Notes: generated from the letters alone by a model not told the origin. 64,000 bases of DNA from Microbacterium memoriense (GCF_025398275.1 NZ_JAODOR010000004.1:186001-250000); one strand, 5' to 3'; shown: positions 42,140 to 54,028, counted from the first letter of the stretch. Numbers and translations are program-made.

Positions 42140-43846
42140 ATGCCCGCGAGCACTGACCCCATCGACATCAAGCCGCGCAGTCGCGTGGTCACCGACGGCA
42201 TCGAAGCCACGACTTCCCGCGGAATGCTCCGCGCGGTGGGGATGGGTGACGAGGACTGGGAGAAGCCCCAGATCGGCATCGCGTCCAGCTGGAACGAGAT
42301 CACGCCCTGCAACCTGTCCCTGGACCGTCTCGCCCAGGGCGCCAAGGAAGGCGTGCACTCCGGCGGTGGTTACCCGCTGCAGTTCGGCACGATTTCCGTC
42401 TCCGACGGCATCTCGATGGGCCACGAGGGCATGCACTTCTCGCTCGTGAGCCGAGAAGTCATCGCGGACTCCGTCGAGACCGTCGTCATGGCCGAGCGCC
42501 TGGACGGCACGGTCCTCCTCGCCGGCTGCGACAAGTCGCTGCCCGGCATGCTGATGGCCGCGGCCCGCCTGGATCTTGCCGGCGTCTTCCTCTACGCCGG
42601 GTCGATCGCGCCCGGCTGGGTGAAGCTCTCCGACGGCACGGAGAAGGAAGTCACGATCATCGACTCCTTCGAGGCCGTCGGTGCGTGCAAAGCCGGCACC
42701 ATGAGCGAAGAAGACCTCAAGCGCATCGAGTGCGCGATCGCGCCCGGCGAAGGTGCGTGCGGCGGCATGTACACCGCCAACACGATGGCCTCCGTCGCGG
42801 AAGCGCTCGGCATGAGCCTGCCCGGCTCGGCGTCGCCGCCGTCGGCCGACCGCCGTCGCGACTACTTCGCCCACCGCTCCGGTGAGGCCGTCGTGAACAT
42901 GCTGCGCCAGGGGATCACGGCGCGCGACATCATGACGAAGAAGGCGTTCGAGAACGCGATCACCGTCGCGATGGCGTTGGGAGGCTCGACCAACGTCGTC
43001 CTGCACCTCCTCGCGATCGCCCGCGAAGCCGACGTCGAACTCACCCTCGATGATTTCAACCGCATCGGCGACAAGGTCCCGCACCTGGCGGACATGAAGC
43101 CCTTCGGCCGCTTCGTCATGGCTGACGTCGACCGACACGGCGGCATCCCGGTGCTCATGAAGGCTCTCTTGGATGCGGGTCTCATCCACGGTGACGCGCT
43201 CACCGTCACCGGCAAGACGGTCGCCGAGAACCTCGAGGCGCTGAACCCCGACCCGCTGGACGGCACGGTCATCCGCACCCTCGACAACCCCATCCATGCC
43301 ACCGGTGGCATCACGATCCTCCAGGGATCGTTCGCCCCCGATGGTGCGGTCGTGAAGACCGCCGGTTTCGACGCCTCCGTCTTCGAGGGGCCCGCGAAGG
43401 TCTTCGAACGCGAGCGCGCTGCCATGGATGCCCTGACAAACGGCGAAATCGTCGCCGGCGATGTCATCGTCATCCGCTACGAGGGCCCCAAGGGCGGTCC
43501 CGGTATGCGCGAAATGCTCGCGATCACCGCAGCCATCAAGGGCGCAGGGCTCGGAAAAGATGTACTACTGTTGACGGACGGACGATTCTCAGGCGGCACA
43601 ACCGGCCTGTGCATCGGCCACATAGCACCCGAAGCAGTGGATGCAGGTCCCATTGCCTTCGTGCGCGATGGTGATCTGATACGGGTCGATATCGCGGCTC
43701 GCTCTCTCGACCTACTCGTCGATGAGGCAGAGCTGAACTCCCGCCGCAACGGCTGGGAGCCCCTTCCCCCGCGCTATACCCGTGGCGTCCTGGCGAAATA
43801 CTCGAAACTCGTGCGCTCCGCTGCGGAGGGCGCGACAACGGGTTGA
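42140..43846 (+). CDS. ilvD: Dihydroxy-acid dehydratase
   Basis: The Fe-S enzyme that dehydrates dihydroxy-isovalerate and dihydroxy-methylvalerate in isoleucine and valine synthesis. The 568 residues contain the family blocks [28 protein letters not shown] and [21 protein letters not shown], with the cluster-binding cysteines in place. A leaderless promoter precedes ATG 42140. ilvB follows after 35 bases, and ilvBN and ilvC complete the acetolactate pathway here. Confidence 0.96.
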   Translation: MPASTDPIDIKPRSRVVTDGIEATTSRGMLRAVGMGDEDWEKPQIGIASSWNEITPCNLSLDRLAQGAKEGVHSGGGYPLQFGTISVSDGISMGHEGMHFSLVSREVIADSVETVVMAERLDGTVLLAGCDKSLPGMLMAAARLDLAGVFLYAGSIAPGWVKLSDGTEKEVTIIDSFEAVGACKAGTMSEEDLKRIECAIAPGEGACGGMYTANTMASVAEALGMSLPGSASPPSADRRRDYFAHRSGEAVVNMLRQGITARDIMTKKAFENAITVAMALGGSTNVVLHLLAIAREADVELTLDDFNRIGDKVPHLADMKPFGRFVMADVDRHGGIPVLMKALLDAGLIHGDALTVTGKTVAENLEALNPDPLDGTVIRTLDNPIHATGGITILQGSFAPDGAVVKTAGFDASVFEGPAKVFERERAAMDALTNGEIVAGDVIVIRYEGPKGGPGMREMLAITAAIKGAGLGKDVLLLTDGRFSGGTTGLCIGHIAPEAVDAGPIAFVRDGDLIRVDIAARSLDLLVDEAELNSRRNGWEPLPPRYTRGVLAKYSKLVRSAAEGATTG

Positions 43847-43881
43847 GCCGTCCCCACACCCCAACATCAGAGGTCACCTTC

Positions 43882-45684
43882 ATGTCCTTCGACACTGCGG
43901 CCGTTCCACGCCCGCCCGCCCGAAGCGGTTCTGCTCCGATCTTGACCGGAGCACAGGCCGTCGTCCGATCCCTCGAGCTGCTGGGGGTGACCGACGTCTT
44001 CGGTCTGCCCGGCGGCGCGATCCTTCCGGTCTACGACCCGCTCATGGATTCCACTGAGCTGCGCCACATCCTCGTGCGGCACGAGCAGGGTGCAGGCCAT
44101 GCCGCTGAAGGCTATGCCTCGGCATCCGGCAGGACCGGCGTCGCGATCGCGACGAGCGGTCCGGGAGCGACGAACCTCGTCACGGCGATCGCCGACGCCT
44201 ACATGGACTCGGTGCCGATCGTCTGCATCACCGGGCAGGTCTTCTCGACGCTCATGGGGACCGACGCGTTCCAGGAGGCCGACATCGTGGGCATCACGAT
44301 GCCGATCACCAAGCACTCCTTCCTCGTGAAGGATGCCGCGGAGATCCCGGCCGCGATCGCGGCTGCGTTCGAGATCGCGTCGACCGGCCGGCCGGGCCCC
44401 GTGCTCGTGGACGTCACGAAGGACGCGCAGCAGGCCGAGGCCCCCTTCATCTGGCCGCCGAAGATCGACCTTCCGGGCTACCGGCCCGTCACGAAGGCGC
44501 ACGGCAAGCAGATCCAAGCTGCCGCGCAGCTGCTGGCGACCGCCAAGAAGCCCGTTCTCTACGTGGGTGGCGGGGTCATCCGCGCCAACGCCTCGGCAGA
44601 ACTGCTGCGCTTTGCGGAGTCGACGGGCGCACCGGTCGTGACGACCCTCATGGCGCGCGGCGCCTTTCCGGATTCCCACCCGCAGCAGCTCGGCATGCCG
44701 GGTATGCACGGCACCGTCCCGGCGGTGCTGGCTCTCCAGGAAGCGGATCTCCTCGTTTCGCTCGGCGCTCGCTTCGACGATCGGGTGACCGGGAAAGCCG
44801 CCCTCTTCGCTCCGAACGCGAAGGTCGTGCACGTCGACATCGACCCCGCCGAGATCTCGAAGATCCGGGCGGCCGACGTCCCGATCGTCGGCGATCTCAA
44901 AGACGTGCTCGTCGACCTCGACGCCGCGTACGCCGGTGCGAGTTCGGGTGGTGCGGCCGCCGATACGACCGAGTGGTGGTCCTACCTCGACGGACTCCGC
45001 ACCGAGTTCCCGCTCGGCTACACCCAGCCGAGCGACGGGCTGATGTCCCCGCAGTACGTCATTTCGCGCATCGGCGAGCTGACCGGGCCCGAGGGCGTCT
45101 ACGCCGCGGGTGTCGGTCAGCACCAGATGTGGGCGGCGCAGTTCATCAAGTACGAACGCCCGAACGCGTGGCTGAACTCCGGCGGCGCCGGCACGATGGG
45201 CTACTCGGTGCCGGCCGCGATGGGCGCCAAGGTCGCCGAACCCGACCGAACGGTCTGGGCGATCGACGGCGACGGATGCTTCCAGATGACCAATCAGGAA
45301 CTTGCGACCTGCGTCATCAACAACATCCCGATCAAGGTCGCGATCATCAACAACTCCAGCCTCGGCATGGTTCGTCAGTGGCAGACGCTCTTCTACGACG
45401 GGCGCTACTCGAACACCAACCTCAACACGGGTCACGGCAGCATCCGCGTTCCCGACTTCGTCAAGCTCGCTGAGGCCTACGGATGCCTGGCGTTGCGTGT
45501 CGAGAAGGAAGAGGACGTGGATGCCGCGATCCAGACGGCGCTGGCCACGAACGACCGGCCGGTCGTGATCGACTTCGTCGTGTCTGCCGATGCCATGGTG
45601 TGGCCGATGGTGCCGCAGGGCGTCAGTAACAGCTATGTCCAGTACGCCCGCGAACACGCGCCCAGCTTCGATCAGGAGGACTGA
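43882..45684 (+). CDS. ilvB: Acetolactate synthase large subunit
   Basis: The ThDP-dependent first enzyme of branched-chain amino-acid synthesis. The 600-residue protein has the catalytic Glu68 ([14 protein letters not shown]), the FAD/central domain with FDDRVTGK, and the ThDP motif [19 protein letters not shown]. An in-frame TTG at 43843 would add 13 residues; ATG 43882 with AGAGG upstream fits better. ilvN begins 1 base after the stop. Confidence 0.95.
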   Translation: MSFDTAAVPRPPARSGSAPILTGAQAVVRSLELLGVTDVFGLPGGAILPVYDPLMDSTELRHILVRHEQGAGHAAEGYASASGRTGVAIATSGPGATNLVTAIADAYMDSVPIVCITGQVFSTLMGTDAFQEADIVGITMPITKHSFLVKDAAEIPAAIAAAFEIASTGRPGPVLVDVTKDAQQAEAPFIWPPKIDLPGYRPVTKAHGKQIQAAAQLLATAKKPVLYVGGGVIRANASAELLRFAESTGAPVVTTLMARGAFPDSHPQQLGMPGMHGTVPAVLALQEADLLVSLGARFDDRVTGKAALFAPNAKVVHVDIDPAEISKIRAADVPIVGDLKDVLVDLDAAYAGASSGGAAADTTEWWSYLDGLRTEFPLGYTQPSDGLMSPQYVISRIGELTGPEGVYAAGVGQHQMWAAQFIKYERPNAWLNSGGAGTMGYSVPAAMGAKVAEPDRTVWAIDGDGCFQMTNQELATCVINNIPIKVAIINNSSLGMVRQWQTLFYDGRYSNTNLNTGHGSIRVPDFVKLAEAYGCLALRVEKEEDVDAAIQTALATNDRPVVIDFVVSADAMVWPMVPQGVSNSYVQYAREHAPSFDQED

Positions 45685-45685
45685 G

Positions 45686-47255
<1,570 letters not shown>

Positions 47256-47282
47256 CGCACAAGCTCTCGGCATACACGCCGA

Positions 47283-47327
47283 GCAGGTCGCTCATCGAGT
47301 GCCGCCGCAAGCGGTGTATCGAGATGA
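47283..47327. repeat. Short intergenic repeat, copy B (GGTCG...TATCGAGAT type)
   Basis: The second copy of the element at 5611-5651, after ilvC. It contains GCAGGTCGCTCATCGAGT, then GCCGCCGCAAGCGGTGTATC and GAGAT. GCCGC/GCGGT form a short hairpin. The right 15 bases are identical between copies. Confidence 0.5.
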
Positions 47328-47338
47328 TCGCCACACCG

Positions 47339-47367
47339 GGCCCGGTCCCTTACAAGGGGGCCGGGCC
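47339..47367 (+). terminator. Terminator after ilvC
   Basis: Arms GGCCCGGTCCC (47339-47349) and GGGGCCGGGCC (47357-47367) pair over 11 positions with one G-T pair; the loop is 7 bases. No T tract follows. It separates ilvC from the cutC promoter. Confidence 0.65.
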
Positions 47368-47389
47368 TTCGGCGTTTCCGCCGGGTTGC

Positions 47390-47395
47390 TACCGT
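47390..47395 (+). promoter_or_regulatory. -10 box (TACCGT) of cutC
   Basis: TACCGT ends 6 bases before GTG 47402; leaderless spacing. Confidence 0.5.
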
Positions 47396-47401
47396 GAGGT
47401 C

Positions 47402-48127
47402 GTGACCGTCGCTGTCGAAATCGCCGTCCAAGACCCCCGAGGTGCCCGCGCGGCGATGGAAGCCGGGGCGACACGGTTGGAACTGTGTCAGGCACTCGGT
47501 GTCGGAGGCCTGACTCCGTCCCTCGGCCTCATCGAGCGGGTCGTCGCCGTTGTCGAGCCGGCGCTCGTCCACGTGCTCGTGCGTCCCCGCGGCGGCGGTT
47601 TCGTCTATGACACCGATGAGATTGCGCTCGTCGCCGATGACATCCGCGCGTGTGTCGCACGCGGCGTGGGCGGCGTTGTCGTGGGTGCTCTGACGCGCGA
47701 GCACGCCGTTGACGCGGCAGCGCTCGCGATCTGGCGGGATGCCGCCGGGGACGCCGCGCTCGTCTTCCACCGCGCGATCGACGCGTCTGCCGATCCGCAG
47801 GCAGCTCTGGACGTCCTGCGCGTGGCGGGCGTCGACCGCATCCTCACCTCGGGCGGCGCGGCTCACTCCGTTGACGGGATCCCGGTGTTGGAAGACCTCG
47901 TTCGCCGGAGCGGGCCTGTCGAGATCATGGCGGGCGGGGGAGTGCGTGTCGGCGACATCGCCTTGCTCGTGGCTGCTGGCGTCGACGCCGTCCACCTCTC
48001 CGCGCGGGTGATCGTGGGAACCGATGTCCCCTCGGGACCGGGCGGCGGGGCGTCCGGCCACGACGCGACCGACGCCGCCATCGTCGCCGACGCCGTGCGT
48101 GCCGCGACGGCTACGCTGAAGGAGTGA
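47402..48127 (+). CDS. cutC: CutC family protein (copper homeostasis)
   Basis: A TIM-barrel protein of 241 residues, linked to copper tolerance in some bacteria, though its biochemical role is unclear. Family blocks: EAGATRLELCQALGVGGLTPSLGL (26-49), HVLVRPRGGGFVYD, FHRAIDAS and RILTSGGAAHSVDGIPVL. GTG 47402 follows a leaderless promoter. The stop overlaps the next gene (GTGA), so cutC and the two small membrane proteins form an operon. Confidence 0.9.
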   Translation: MTVAVEIAVQDPRGARAAMEAGATRLELCQALGVGGLTPSLGLIERVVAVVEPALVHVLVRPRGGGFVYDTDEIALVADDIRACVARGVGGVVVGALTREHAVDAAALAIWRDAAGDAALVFHRAIDASADPQAALDVLRVAGVDRILTSGGAAHSVDGIPVLEDLVRRSGPVEIMAGGGVRVGDIALLVAAGVDAVHLSARVIVGTDVPSGPGGGASGHDATDAAIVADAVRAATATLKE

Positions 48128-48609
48128 GTACCGGACGCGACGACGATCCCCTCAGCTGGGGTGGCGACGACGACCCGACCTTGGAGGTGGGGACGCCCGT
48201 TGCCGCCCCGACGCTGCCGGCCGGGTTCACCGCCGTCGGACGGGGCAGCGACGATGTCGCGCGCATCGCGCAGGCCGGCACGGCGACCCCTGTCGCCGGA
48301 CCCGTGCCGCTCAGCAACGCGATGCTGGTGACGATCGGGGTGATCGGCGGCATCTACGCGCTGTACGTCGTCGGCTGGTTCATCGGCGGAGTGCGACTGC
48401 AGGGCACGGCGAATTTTCTGGTGAGCCCCGTCGGCTACGGCGCGGCACTCTGGTTGGCGGTGGCCGCACCGATCCTCTGGTTCGTCACGGCGTTCGTCCT
48501 GACCCGCACGTCGAAGTCGTGGGTCCGTATCGGCTGGCTGGTCGCCGGACTCGCGCTTCTCCTGCCGTGGCCGTTCATCCTCGTCGGCGCTGTCGGGGCG
48601 GTGGCGTGA
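48124..48609 (+). CDS. Hypothetical membrane protein
   Basis: A 161-residue protein that I cannot assign. The first 60 residues are hydrophilic and acidic (WGGDDDPTLEVG). About three membrane helices follow (about 66-85, 100-122 and 135-158). GTG 48124 overlaps cutC by 4 bases, and the end overlaps the following membrane protein gene, so the two may form a complex. Confidence 0.75.
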   Translation: MSTGRDDDPLSWGGDDDPTLEVGTPVAAPTLPAGFTAVGRGSDDVARIAQAGTATPVAGPVPLSNAMLVTIGVIGGIYALYVVGWFIGGVRLQGTANFLVSPVGYGAALWLAVAAPILWFVTAFVLTRTSKSWVRIGWLVAGLALLLPWPFILVGAVGAVA

Positions 48610-48953
48610 TGGGCGTCCAGGATGCCGTACGCACTCGGCGCCAGCCCACGTGGGTCACCGTGGCGATCTCCGGTGTCTTCGGCCTGTTCTACGCCTATGC
48701 GGTCTGGAATGCGATCGACTTCCTGGCGGCACAGGCTTCCGGTCCGCTCGGTCTCAACGCGTACGGCTGGTTCGTTCTCCTGCTCGCCGCGCTGTTCCCC
48801 CTGATCGCCTTCGGTGTCGCCTTCGCTCTCGGATGGCGTCGCTCCTGGTGGGAGCTTGCGCTCGTGCTGTTCGCGGGGCTCGGCCTGGTCGCCGTGTTCT
48901 GGCTCAACGTCGTCGCCTACAGCGCTGCCTACGGCGCGTCGCTTTTGGGTTGA
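48609..48953 (+). CDS. Hypothetical membrane protein
   Basis: A 114-residue protein of unknown function with about three membrane helices (about 15-35, 45-68 and 78-105). The pattern of two or three helices with short loops, directly following another membrane protein, suggests a paired complex. The ATG at 48609 is preceded by a GTG at 48606 that overlaps the upstream stop; either may be used. Last gene of the cutC operon. Confidence 0.72.
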   Translation: MGVQDAVRTRRQPTWVTVAISGVFGLFYAYAVWNAIDFLAAQASGPLGLNAYGWFVLLLAALFPLIAFGVAFALGWRRSWWELALVLFAGLGLVAVFWLNVVAYSAAYGASLLG

Positions 48954-48988
48954 GCGTCACACGGTCAGTCGGCCCAGACAGACCCCGA

Positions 48989-48994
48989 TAAGCT
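48989..48994 (+). promoter_or_regulatory. -10 box (TAAGCT) of serA
   Basis: TAAGCT implies a transcript from about 49001 with a leader of about 64 bases before GTG 49065. I see no attenuator or riboswitch in that leader. Confidence 0.5.
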
Positions 48995-49064
48995 GGGGAC
49001 ACGCTGTGGCCCCCGATGGTGCGGCCTGCGGCATCCCCATTCGCATTTCAAAGGTCTGCCTGCC

Positions 49065-50669
49065 GTGTCGAAGCCCGTCGTCCTCATTGCCGAAGAACTC
49101 TCACCCGCCACGATCGATGCGCTGGGGCCGGACTTCGATGTCCGCCACGTCGACGGCGCCGACCGGGCCGCGCTCCTGCCCGCGCTGGCCGACGCGCACG
49201 CGGTGCTGATCCGGTCCGCGACCAAGATGGATGCCGAGGCCATCGCCGCGGCCCCCGCGCTCAAGGTCATCGCCCGCGCCGGTGTGGGCCTGGACAACGT
49301 CGACATCAAGTCGGCCACGACGGCGGGCGTCATGGTCGTCAACGCACCGACGTCGAACATCATCTCGGCCGCCGAGCTCACGGTCGGTCACATCCTGAGC
49401 CTTGCTCGCCACATTCCCGCAGCGCACGCGTCGCTGGCCGCGGGCGCATGGAAGCGGAGCTCGTTCACCGGCACCGAACTGTTCGAGAAGACGGTCGGCA
49501 TCATCGGCCTCGGCCGCATCGGCGGCCTCATCGCCGCGCGCCTGCAGGGTTTCGGCGTCTCCGTTGTGGCCTACGACCCCTACGTGACTCCGGCGCGCGC
49601 GCAGCAGCTCGGCGTCACGCTGCTGAGCCTCGACGAACTCCTCGCGCAGAGCGACTTCGTCACGATCCACATGCCGAAGACGCCCGAGACGACCGGCATG
49701 ATCTCGACGGAGCAGTTCGCGCTCATGAAGCCCACCGCGTTCGTCGTCAACGTCGCCCGTGGCGGACTGATCGATGAAGAAGCGCTGTACACGGCGCTCA
49801 CGACGGGCGAGATCGCGGGCGCGGGCCTGGACGTCTTCACGAGCGAACCGCCGAAGGAGGACGGCACGGCCTTCCCCCTGCTCGCCCTGCCGAACGTGAT
49901 CGTCACGCCGCACCTCGGTGCCTCGACCGACGAGGCGCAGGAGAAGGCCGGAGTGTCCGTCGCGCGCTCGGTCAAGTTGGCGCTCGAGGGTGACCTGGTC
50001 CCCGACGCGGTCAACGTCGCCGGGGGCGTCATCGACCCGTTCGTCCGCCCCGGCATCGCGCTGGTCGAGCAGCTCGGCCAGGTCTTCGCCGGACTCGCCC
50101 CCGCCGCTCTCACGAATCTCGACATCGAGGTGCGCGGCGAGCTCGCGAACTACGACGTGAGCGTCTATCGACTCGCGGCGCTCAAGGGCATCTTCACGAA
50201 CATCGTCAGTGAGAACGTCTCGTACGTCAACGCGCCGGTGTTCGCCGAGCAGCGGGGCATCGAGACGCGTCTCATCGTCGAAGCCGAAAGCCCGCTGTAC
50301 CGCAACATCACGATCCTGCGCGGCACGCTCGCCGACGGTACGGTGCTCACGGTCGCCGGCACTCTTGCGGGTACCCGTATGGTGCCCAAGATCGTGGAGA
50401 TCAACGGCTACGAGATCGAGGTGCCGATCGAGGCGCACCACATCGTCATGCGCTACGCCGATCGCCCCGGCATCGTCGCGATTTACGGGCAGAAGCTCGG
50501 CGAAGCCGGCATCAACATCGCCGGCCTCTTCGTGGCGCATCCGGACGCCAGCGGCCGCGCCCTCTCGGTGTTGACGGTCGACTCGCCGGTGCCGGACGGC
50601 ATCCTCGACCAGATGCGCGAGTCTGTCGGCGCCGACCTGTTCCGTCAGATCGAGATCACCGAAGCCTGA
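49065..50669 (+). CDS. serA: D-3-phosphoglycerate dehydrogenase
   Basis: First step of serine synthesis. At 534 residues this is the long (type I) form, as in Mycobacterium. The NAD-binding motif is GLGRIGGL (about 148-155), with the catalytic Arg in NVARGGLID, and the His in VTPHLGAST. After the catalytic domains come the intervening domain (about 320-450) and a C-terminal ACT domain (about 460-530; HIVMRYADRPGIVAIYG) that gives serine feedback. GTG 49065 is the start. Confidence 0.95.
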   Translation: MSKPVVLIAEELSPATIDALGPDFDVRHVDGADRAALLPALADAHAVLIRSATKMDAEAIAAAPALKVIARAGVGLDNVDIKSATTAGVMVVNAPTSNIISAAELTVGHILSLARHIPAAHASLAAGAWKRSSFTGTELFEKTVGIIGLGRIGGLIAARLQGFGVSVVAYDPYVTPARAQQLGVTLLSLDELLAQSDFVTIHMPKTPETTGMISTEQFALMKPTAFVVNVARGGLIDEEALYTALTTGEIAGAGLDVFTSEPPKEDGTAFPLLALPNVIVTPHLGASTDEAQEKAGVSVARSVKLALEGDLVPDAVNVAGGVIDPFVRPGIALVEQLGQVFAGLAPAALTNLDIEVRGELANYDVSVYRLAALKGIFTNIVSENVSYVNAPVFAEQRGIETRLIVEAESPLYRNITILRGTLADGTVLTVAGTLAGTRMVPKIVEINGYEIEVPIEAHHIVMRYADRPGIVAIYGQKLGEAGINIAGLFVAHPDASGRALSVLTVDSPVPDGILDQMRESVGADLFRQIEITEA

Positions 50670-50686
50670 GCGTCCCCGCCATCCGC

Positions 50687-50764
50687 CGAGCCGACACGCT
50701 CCGCGCGAACCGACAGGTTGCGTGCGCGCGCAGCATGTCGGCACGCGCGAAAACTGTCGGCTCG
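50687..50764. repeat. Four-unit palindromic element between serA and the TetR gene
   Basis: Four copies of a unit with core CCGACA followed by CGCGC: two forward (50687-50707, 50706-50730) and two reverse (50727-50745, 50744-50764). Outer units match over 17 of 21 positions, and inner units form a second nested dyad, so the whole folds as a cruciform. CGACATGCTGCG (reverse of part of unit 3) matches the element at 24082-24145 at 11 of 12 positions. Confidence 0.65.
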
Positions 50765-50789
50765 CGGGCGGGGGGATCGACGGGGTGAG

Positions 50790-51332
50790 TCAGCGGACGG
50801 CGGATTCCACCAGGGTCACCAGCGCGTCCAGCGCGGGGCCGCGGGGGACGGGGCCCGTTGCGCCGGCGACCGTCAGGGCGTTGTTGAAGTAGAGCCCGTC
50901 GCTCACGAGTAGGACCAGCGCGAGGGCGGTTTCATCGCGGACGTGAGGGCGCAGAGCCTCCTCCCAGCGGGAGCGCACCTGGCGGAGTCCCTCCGTCGCG
51001 CCTGCGTGACCGCCCTGAGCAAGCCGGGATGCCGCGATCAACGCGCGATCGAGGGGATCGCCGTCCATCACCGATGTGCGCAGGAAAAAGGCGACCGGTC
51101 CGTCCGGTGCCGTCGCCATGGCCGCGACGTCGGCGTCGACGAGCGCGCTGAGGCGATCGAGCAGGGCTTGCTCCAGCGCGTCCTTCGACGCGAAGTGGTA
51201 CAGCAGGCCGCCCTTGGAGACGCCCGCGGCGCGAGCCGCGGCATCCATGGTCGCTGCCCGCTCACCGTCGTCGATCAGCAGGCTCTCGAATGCATCGAGG
51301 ACGCTCGCGCGGGCACGCGGCGGTCGGCTCAT
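50790..51332 (-). CDS. TetR/AcrR family repressor
   Basis: A 180-residue repressor with an N-terminal helix-turn-helix domain (about 8-55; MDAAARAAGVSKGGLLYHFASKDAL) and a helical ligand domain typical of drug-sensing TetRs. It is divergent from a DHA2 exporter, and a TATACCG-N6-CGGTATA operator lies between them, overlapping its own -10 box (TATAGT). It therefore most likely represses itself and the exporter. Confidence 0.92.
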   Translation of the reverse strand: MSRPPRARASVLDAFESLLIDDGERAATMDAAARAAGVSKGGLLYHFASKDALEQALLDRLSALVDADVAAMATAPDGPVAFFLRTSVMDGDPLDRALIAASRLAQGGHAGATEGLRQVRSRWEEALRPHVRDETALALVLLVSDGLYFNNALTVAGATGPVPRGPALDALVTLVESAVR

Positions 51333-51369
51333 GGTCCCATCCTCTCGCGGGGGAGCAGCGATATCTGTT

Positions 51370-51391
51370 ACTATACCGGCTGGACGGTATA
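51370..51391. promoter_or_regulatory. TetR operator TATACCG-N6-CGGTATA and overlapping promoters
   Basis: A perfect 7-base inverted repeat (51372-51378 and 51385-51391) sits 6 bases upstream of the exporter ATG at 51398. The minus-strand box TATAGT (51370-51375), a good -10 for the TetR gene, overlaps it. Confidence 0.75.
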
Positions 51392-51397
51392 CAAACT

Positions 51398-52945
51398 ATG
51401 ACTTTGACAGAAGAAATCTCGATCGCCGACGCGCAGGGCTCCCGCGTGGGCTGGCGCGGTTGGGCGGCACTGATCGTGCTCATGCTCCCCGTGCTGCTCG
51501 TGTCGGTGGACAACACGGTGCTGAGCTTCGCACTGCCCGACATTGCGCTCGATCTCACCCCCACGAGTGCGCAGCAACTCTGGATCATCGACGCGTACCC
51601 GCTCGTGCTCGCCGGTCTCCTCGTGACGATGGGCACGCTCGGCGACCGCTTCGGGCGGCGCCGGATGCTGCTGATCGGCGCGACGGGATTCGCCACCGTG
51701 TCGGTGCTCGCCGCCTTCGCGCCGTCGGCGGAGTGGCTGATCGCGGCGCGCGCCGGGATGGGCGTCTTCGGCGCGATGCTCATGCCGTCCACGTTGTCGC
51801 TGCTGCGATCGATCTTCACCGACCGCGACCAGCGCCGCCTCGCGATCGCGGTCTGGGCCGCGATGTTCTCGGCCGGTGCGGCGCTCGGCCCGATCGTCGG
51901 GGGAATCCTGCTCGAACACTTCGCGTGGGGATCGGTCTTCTTGATGTCGGTGCCGGTCCTCGTCCCGTTGCTGATCCTCGCCCCGCTCCTCGTTCCCGAA
52001 AGCCGAGACCCGCACCCCGGTGCGATCGACCCCGTGAGCATCGTGCTGTCGATGGCCACGATGGTCCCCGTCGTCTACGCGATCAAGGAAGTCGCCGTCC
52101 ACGGTTTCGGCTGGCTCCCGATCGTCCTGACGGTCGCGGGTATCGCGTTCGGGACGATCTTCGTGCGTCGCCAATTGGCCTCGAACAGGCCGATGCTCGA
52201 CATGCGCCTGTTCGCGCGCGGGACCTTCAGCGGGGCACTCCTGGTGAACCTCCTGAGCGTGATCGCCCTCGTCGGCTTCCTCTATTTCGTCGCACAGCAC
52301 CTGCAGCTGATCGTCGGCCTTTCGCCGATGAATGCCGGTTTCGCGCTCGTGCCGGGAATGCTCGCGATGATCGTCTCCGGCCTGTTGGTCGTTCCGATCT
52401 CGCGTCGTGTCTCGGCGCGAATCGTGGTGCCGGTCGCCCTGTCGTTCTCGGTCGCGGCGTATCTGCTCGTTCCGGGGGCCGTCGGCGACGGTGCGCTTCC
52501 GCTTCTCGTGGCCGCATTCACCCTGCTTGGTCTCGGGATCGGCGCCGCCGAAACCGTCTCCAACGACTTGATTCTCGCGAGCGCGCCGCCGGCGAAGGCG
52601 GGCGCGGCCAGCGCCGTCTCCGAGACGGCCTATGAACTCGGTGCGGTGCTCGGTACGGCCGTGCTCGGCGGCATCCTTACCGCGGCCTACCGCTCGGGCA
52701 TCGTGATGCCGTCCGGCGTCTCGGGTGACGCCGCCGCTGCCGCACGCGAAACTCTTGCCGGGGCGATGTCCGTTGCCGACGGACTGGAACCCGCCGCCGC
52801 CGAGGCGCTCCGCACCGCGGCGGCGCACGCGTTCGACGCGGGCGTGGGGATCACGGCGGTCATCGGTGCGATCCTCGTCGCGATCGCCGCCGTGATTGCG
52901 GCCACTACGCTGGGAGGGTCGCGCACCGTCGCTGTGGAGCACTGA
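51398..52945 (+). CDS. DHA2-family MFS drug transporter
   Basis: A 515-residue proton-coupled drug exporter with about 14 membrane helices. The family motif GDRFGRRRMLLIG appears after helix 2, and helix 5 motif C region is present (GAALGPIVGG). The C-terminal third carries an Ala-rich outer loop before the last helix. Substrates may include biocides such as quaternary ammonium compounds (inference from family). Expression is probably released by ligand binding to the divergent TetR. Confidence 0.92.
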   Translation: MTLTEEISIADAQGSRVGWRGWAALIVLMLPVLLVSVDNTVLSFALPDIALDLTPTSAQQLWIIDAYPLVLAGLLVTMGTLGDRFGRRRMLLIGATGFATVSVLAAFAPSAEWLIAARAGMGVFGAMLMPSTLSLLRSIFTDRDQRRLAIAVWAAMFSAGAALGPIVGGILLEHFAWGSVFLMSVPVLVPLLILAPLLVPESRDPHPGAIDPVSIVLSMATMVPVVYAIKEVAVHGFGWLPIVLTVAGIAFGTIFVRRQLASNRPMLDMRLFARGTFSGALLVNLLSVIALVGFLYFVAQHLQLIVGLSPMNAGFALVPGMLAMIVSGLLVVPISRRVSARIVVPVALSFSVAAYLLVPGAVGDGALPLLVAAFTLLGLGIGAAETVSNDLILASAPPAKAGAASAVSETAYELGAVLGTAVLGGILTAAYRSGIVMPSGVSGDAAAAARETLAGAMSVADGLEPAAAEALRTAAAHAFDAGVGITAVIGAILVAIAAVIAATTLGGSRTVAVEH

Positions 52946-52978
52946 CAGCGCGGCAACCCCCGAGGTACGAGGAGAGTA

Positions 52979-54028
52979 ATGTCGCGCGTCAAGTTGGCCG
53001 TCATCCCCGGTGACGGCATCGGTCCCGAGGTGATCGCAGAGGCCGAGAAGGTCCTGGATGCCGTGACACGCGGTTCCGACGTCACTTTCGACAAGACGCG
53101 CTTCTCGCTCGGCGCGGGGCGGTTTCTCGAGACCGGTGACACGCTGACCGATGACGACCTCGCGGCGATCGCGGCGCACGACGTCATCCTCCTCGGTGCC
53201 GTCGGGGGAGTACCAGGCGATCCGCGGTTGACCAATGCGAACATCGAGCGGGGGATGCTGCTGAAGCTCCGGTTCGCGCTCGATCACTACGTCAACCTCC
53301 GTCCGTCCAAGCTCTATCCCGGGGCTCCCGGGCCGCTCGTCGATCCCGGCGAGATCGACTTCCTGGTCGTGCGCGAAGGCACCGAAGGCCCGTACGTCGG
53401 AAACGGCGGCTCGATCCGCACCGGCACGCCTCACGAGGTCGCCAACGAGACGTCTGTCAACACGGCATTCGGCATCGAGCGGGTCGTGCGCTACGCATTC
53501 GCTCAAGCGGTTCGTCGTCGCGGCAAGGTCACCCTCGTGCACAAGACGAACGTGCTCGTCCACGCTGGTGGCATGTGGAAGCGGATCGTGGATGCCGTGG
53601 CCGCAGAGCATCCGGACGTCGCCGTAGACTATGTCCACATCGACGCGGCCACCATCTACCTGGTCACGAACCCGGCTCGTTTCGATGTCATCGTCACCGA
53701 CAACCTCTTCGGAGACATCCTCACGGACCTGGCCGGCGCCGTCACCGGTGGCATCGGTCTCGCCGCATCGGGAAACATCAATCCCGACGGCGCATTCCCC
53801 TCGATGTTCGAGCCGGTGCACGGCTCGGCTCCGGACATCGCGGGCCAGCAGATCGCCGACCCCACGGCGGCGATCCTGTCCATCGCCCTCATGCTCGATC
53901 ACCTCGGGCTCACGGCCGAAGCCGCGCGCGTCACCCACGCCGCGGAACAGGACATCGCCGAGCGAGACGGCTCAGCCCGCACGACCGCGCAGGTCGGCGA
54001 CGCGATCTCGGCCCGCCTTCGGGCGTAG
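52979..54028 (+). CDS. leuB: 3-isopropylmalate dehydrogenase
   Basis: Oxidative decarboxylation in leucine synthesis. The 349-residue protein has [10 protein letters not shown] (9-18), [10 protein letters not shown], the substrate Arg-rich block [30 protein letters not shown] and the metal-binding [14 protein letters not shown]. Shine-Dalgarno AGGAGAG precedes ATG 52979. The leuA, leuC and leuD genes are not here. Its TAG stop lies in the -10 box in front of ilvE. Confidence 0.95.
   Translation: MSRVKLAVIPGDGIGPEVIAEAEKVLDAVTRGSDVTFDKTRFSLGAGRFLETGDTLTDDDLAAIAAHDVILLGAVGGVPGDPRLTNANIERGMLLKLRFALDHYVNLRPSKLYPGAPGPLVDPGEIDFLVVREGTEGPYVGNGGSIRTGTPHEVANETSVNTAFGIERVVRYAFAQAVRRRGKVTLVHKTNVLVHAGGMWKRIVDAVAAEHPDVAVDYVHIDAATIYLVTNPARFDVIVTDNLFGDILTDLAGAVTGGIGLAASGNINPDGAFPSMFEPVHGSAPDIAGQQIADPTAAILSIALMLDHLGLTAEAARVTHAAEQDIAERDGSARTTAQVGDAISARLRA

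Noticed and set aside
51371..53938. An 855-residue open frame on the minus strand
   Set aside because: It is antisense to the MFS exporter and leuB, both of which have clear families. Its composition is rich in Arg, His, Asp and Glu, as expected for a shadow frame in high-G+C DNA.
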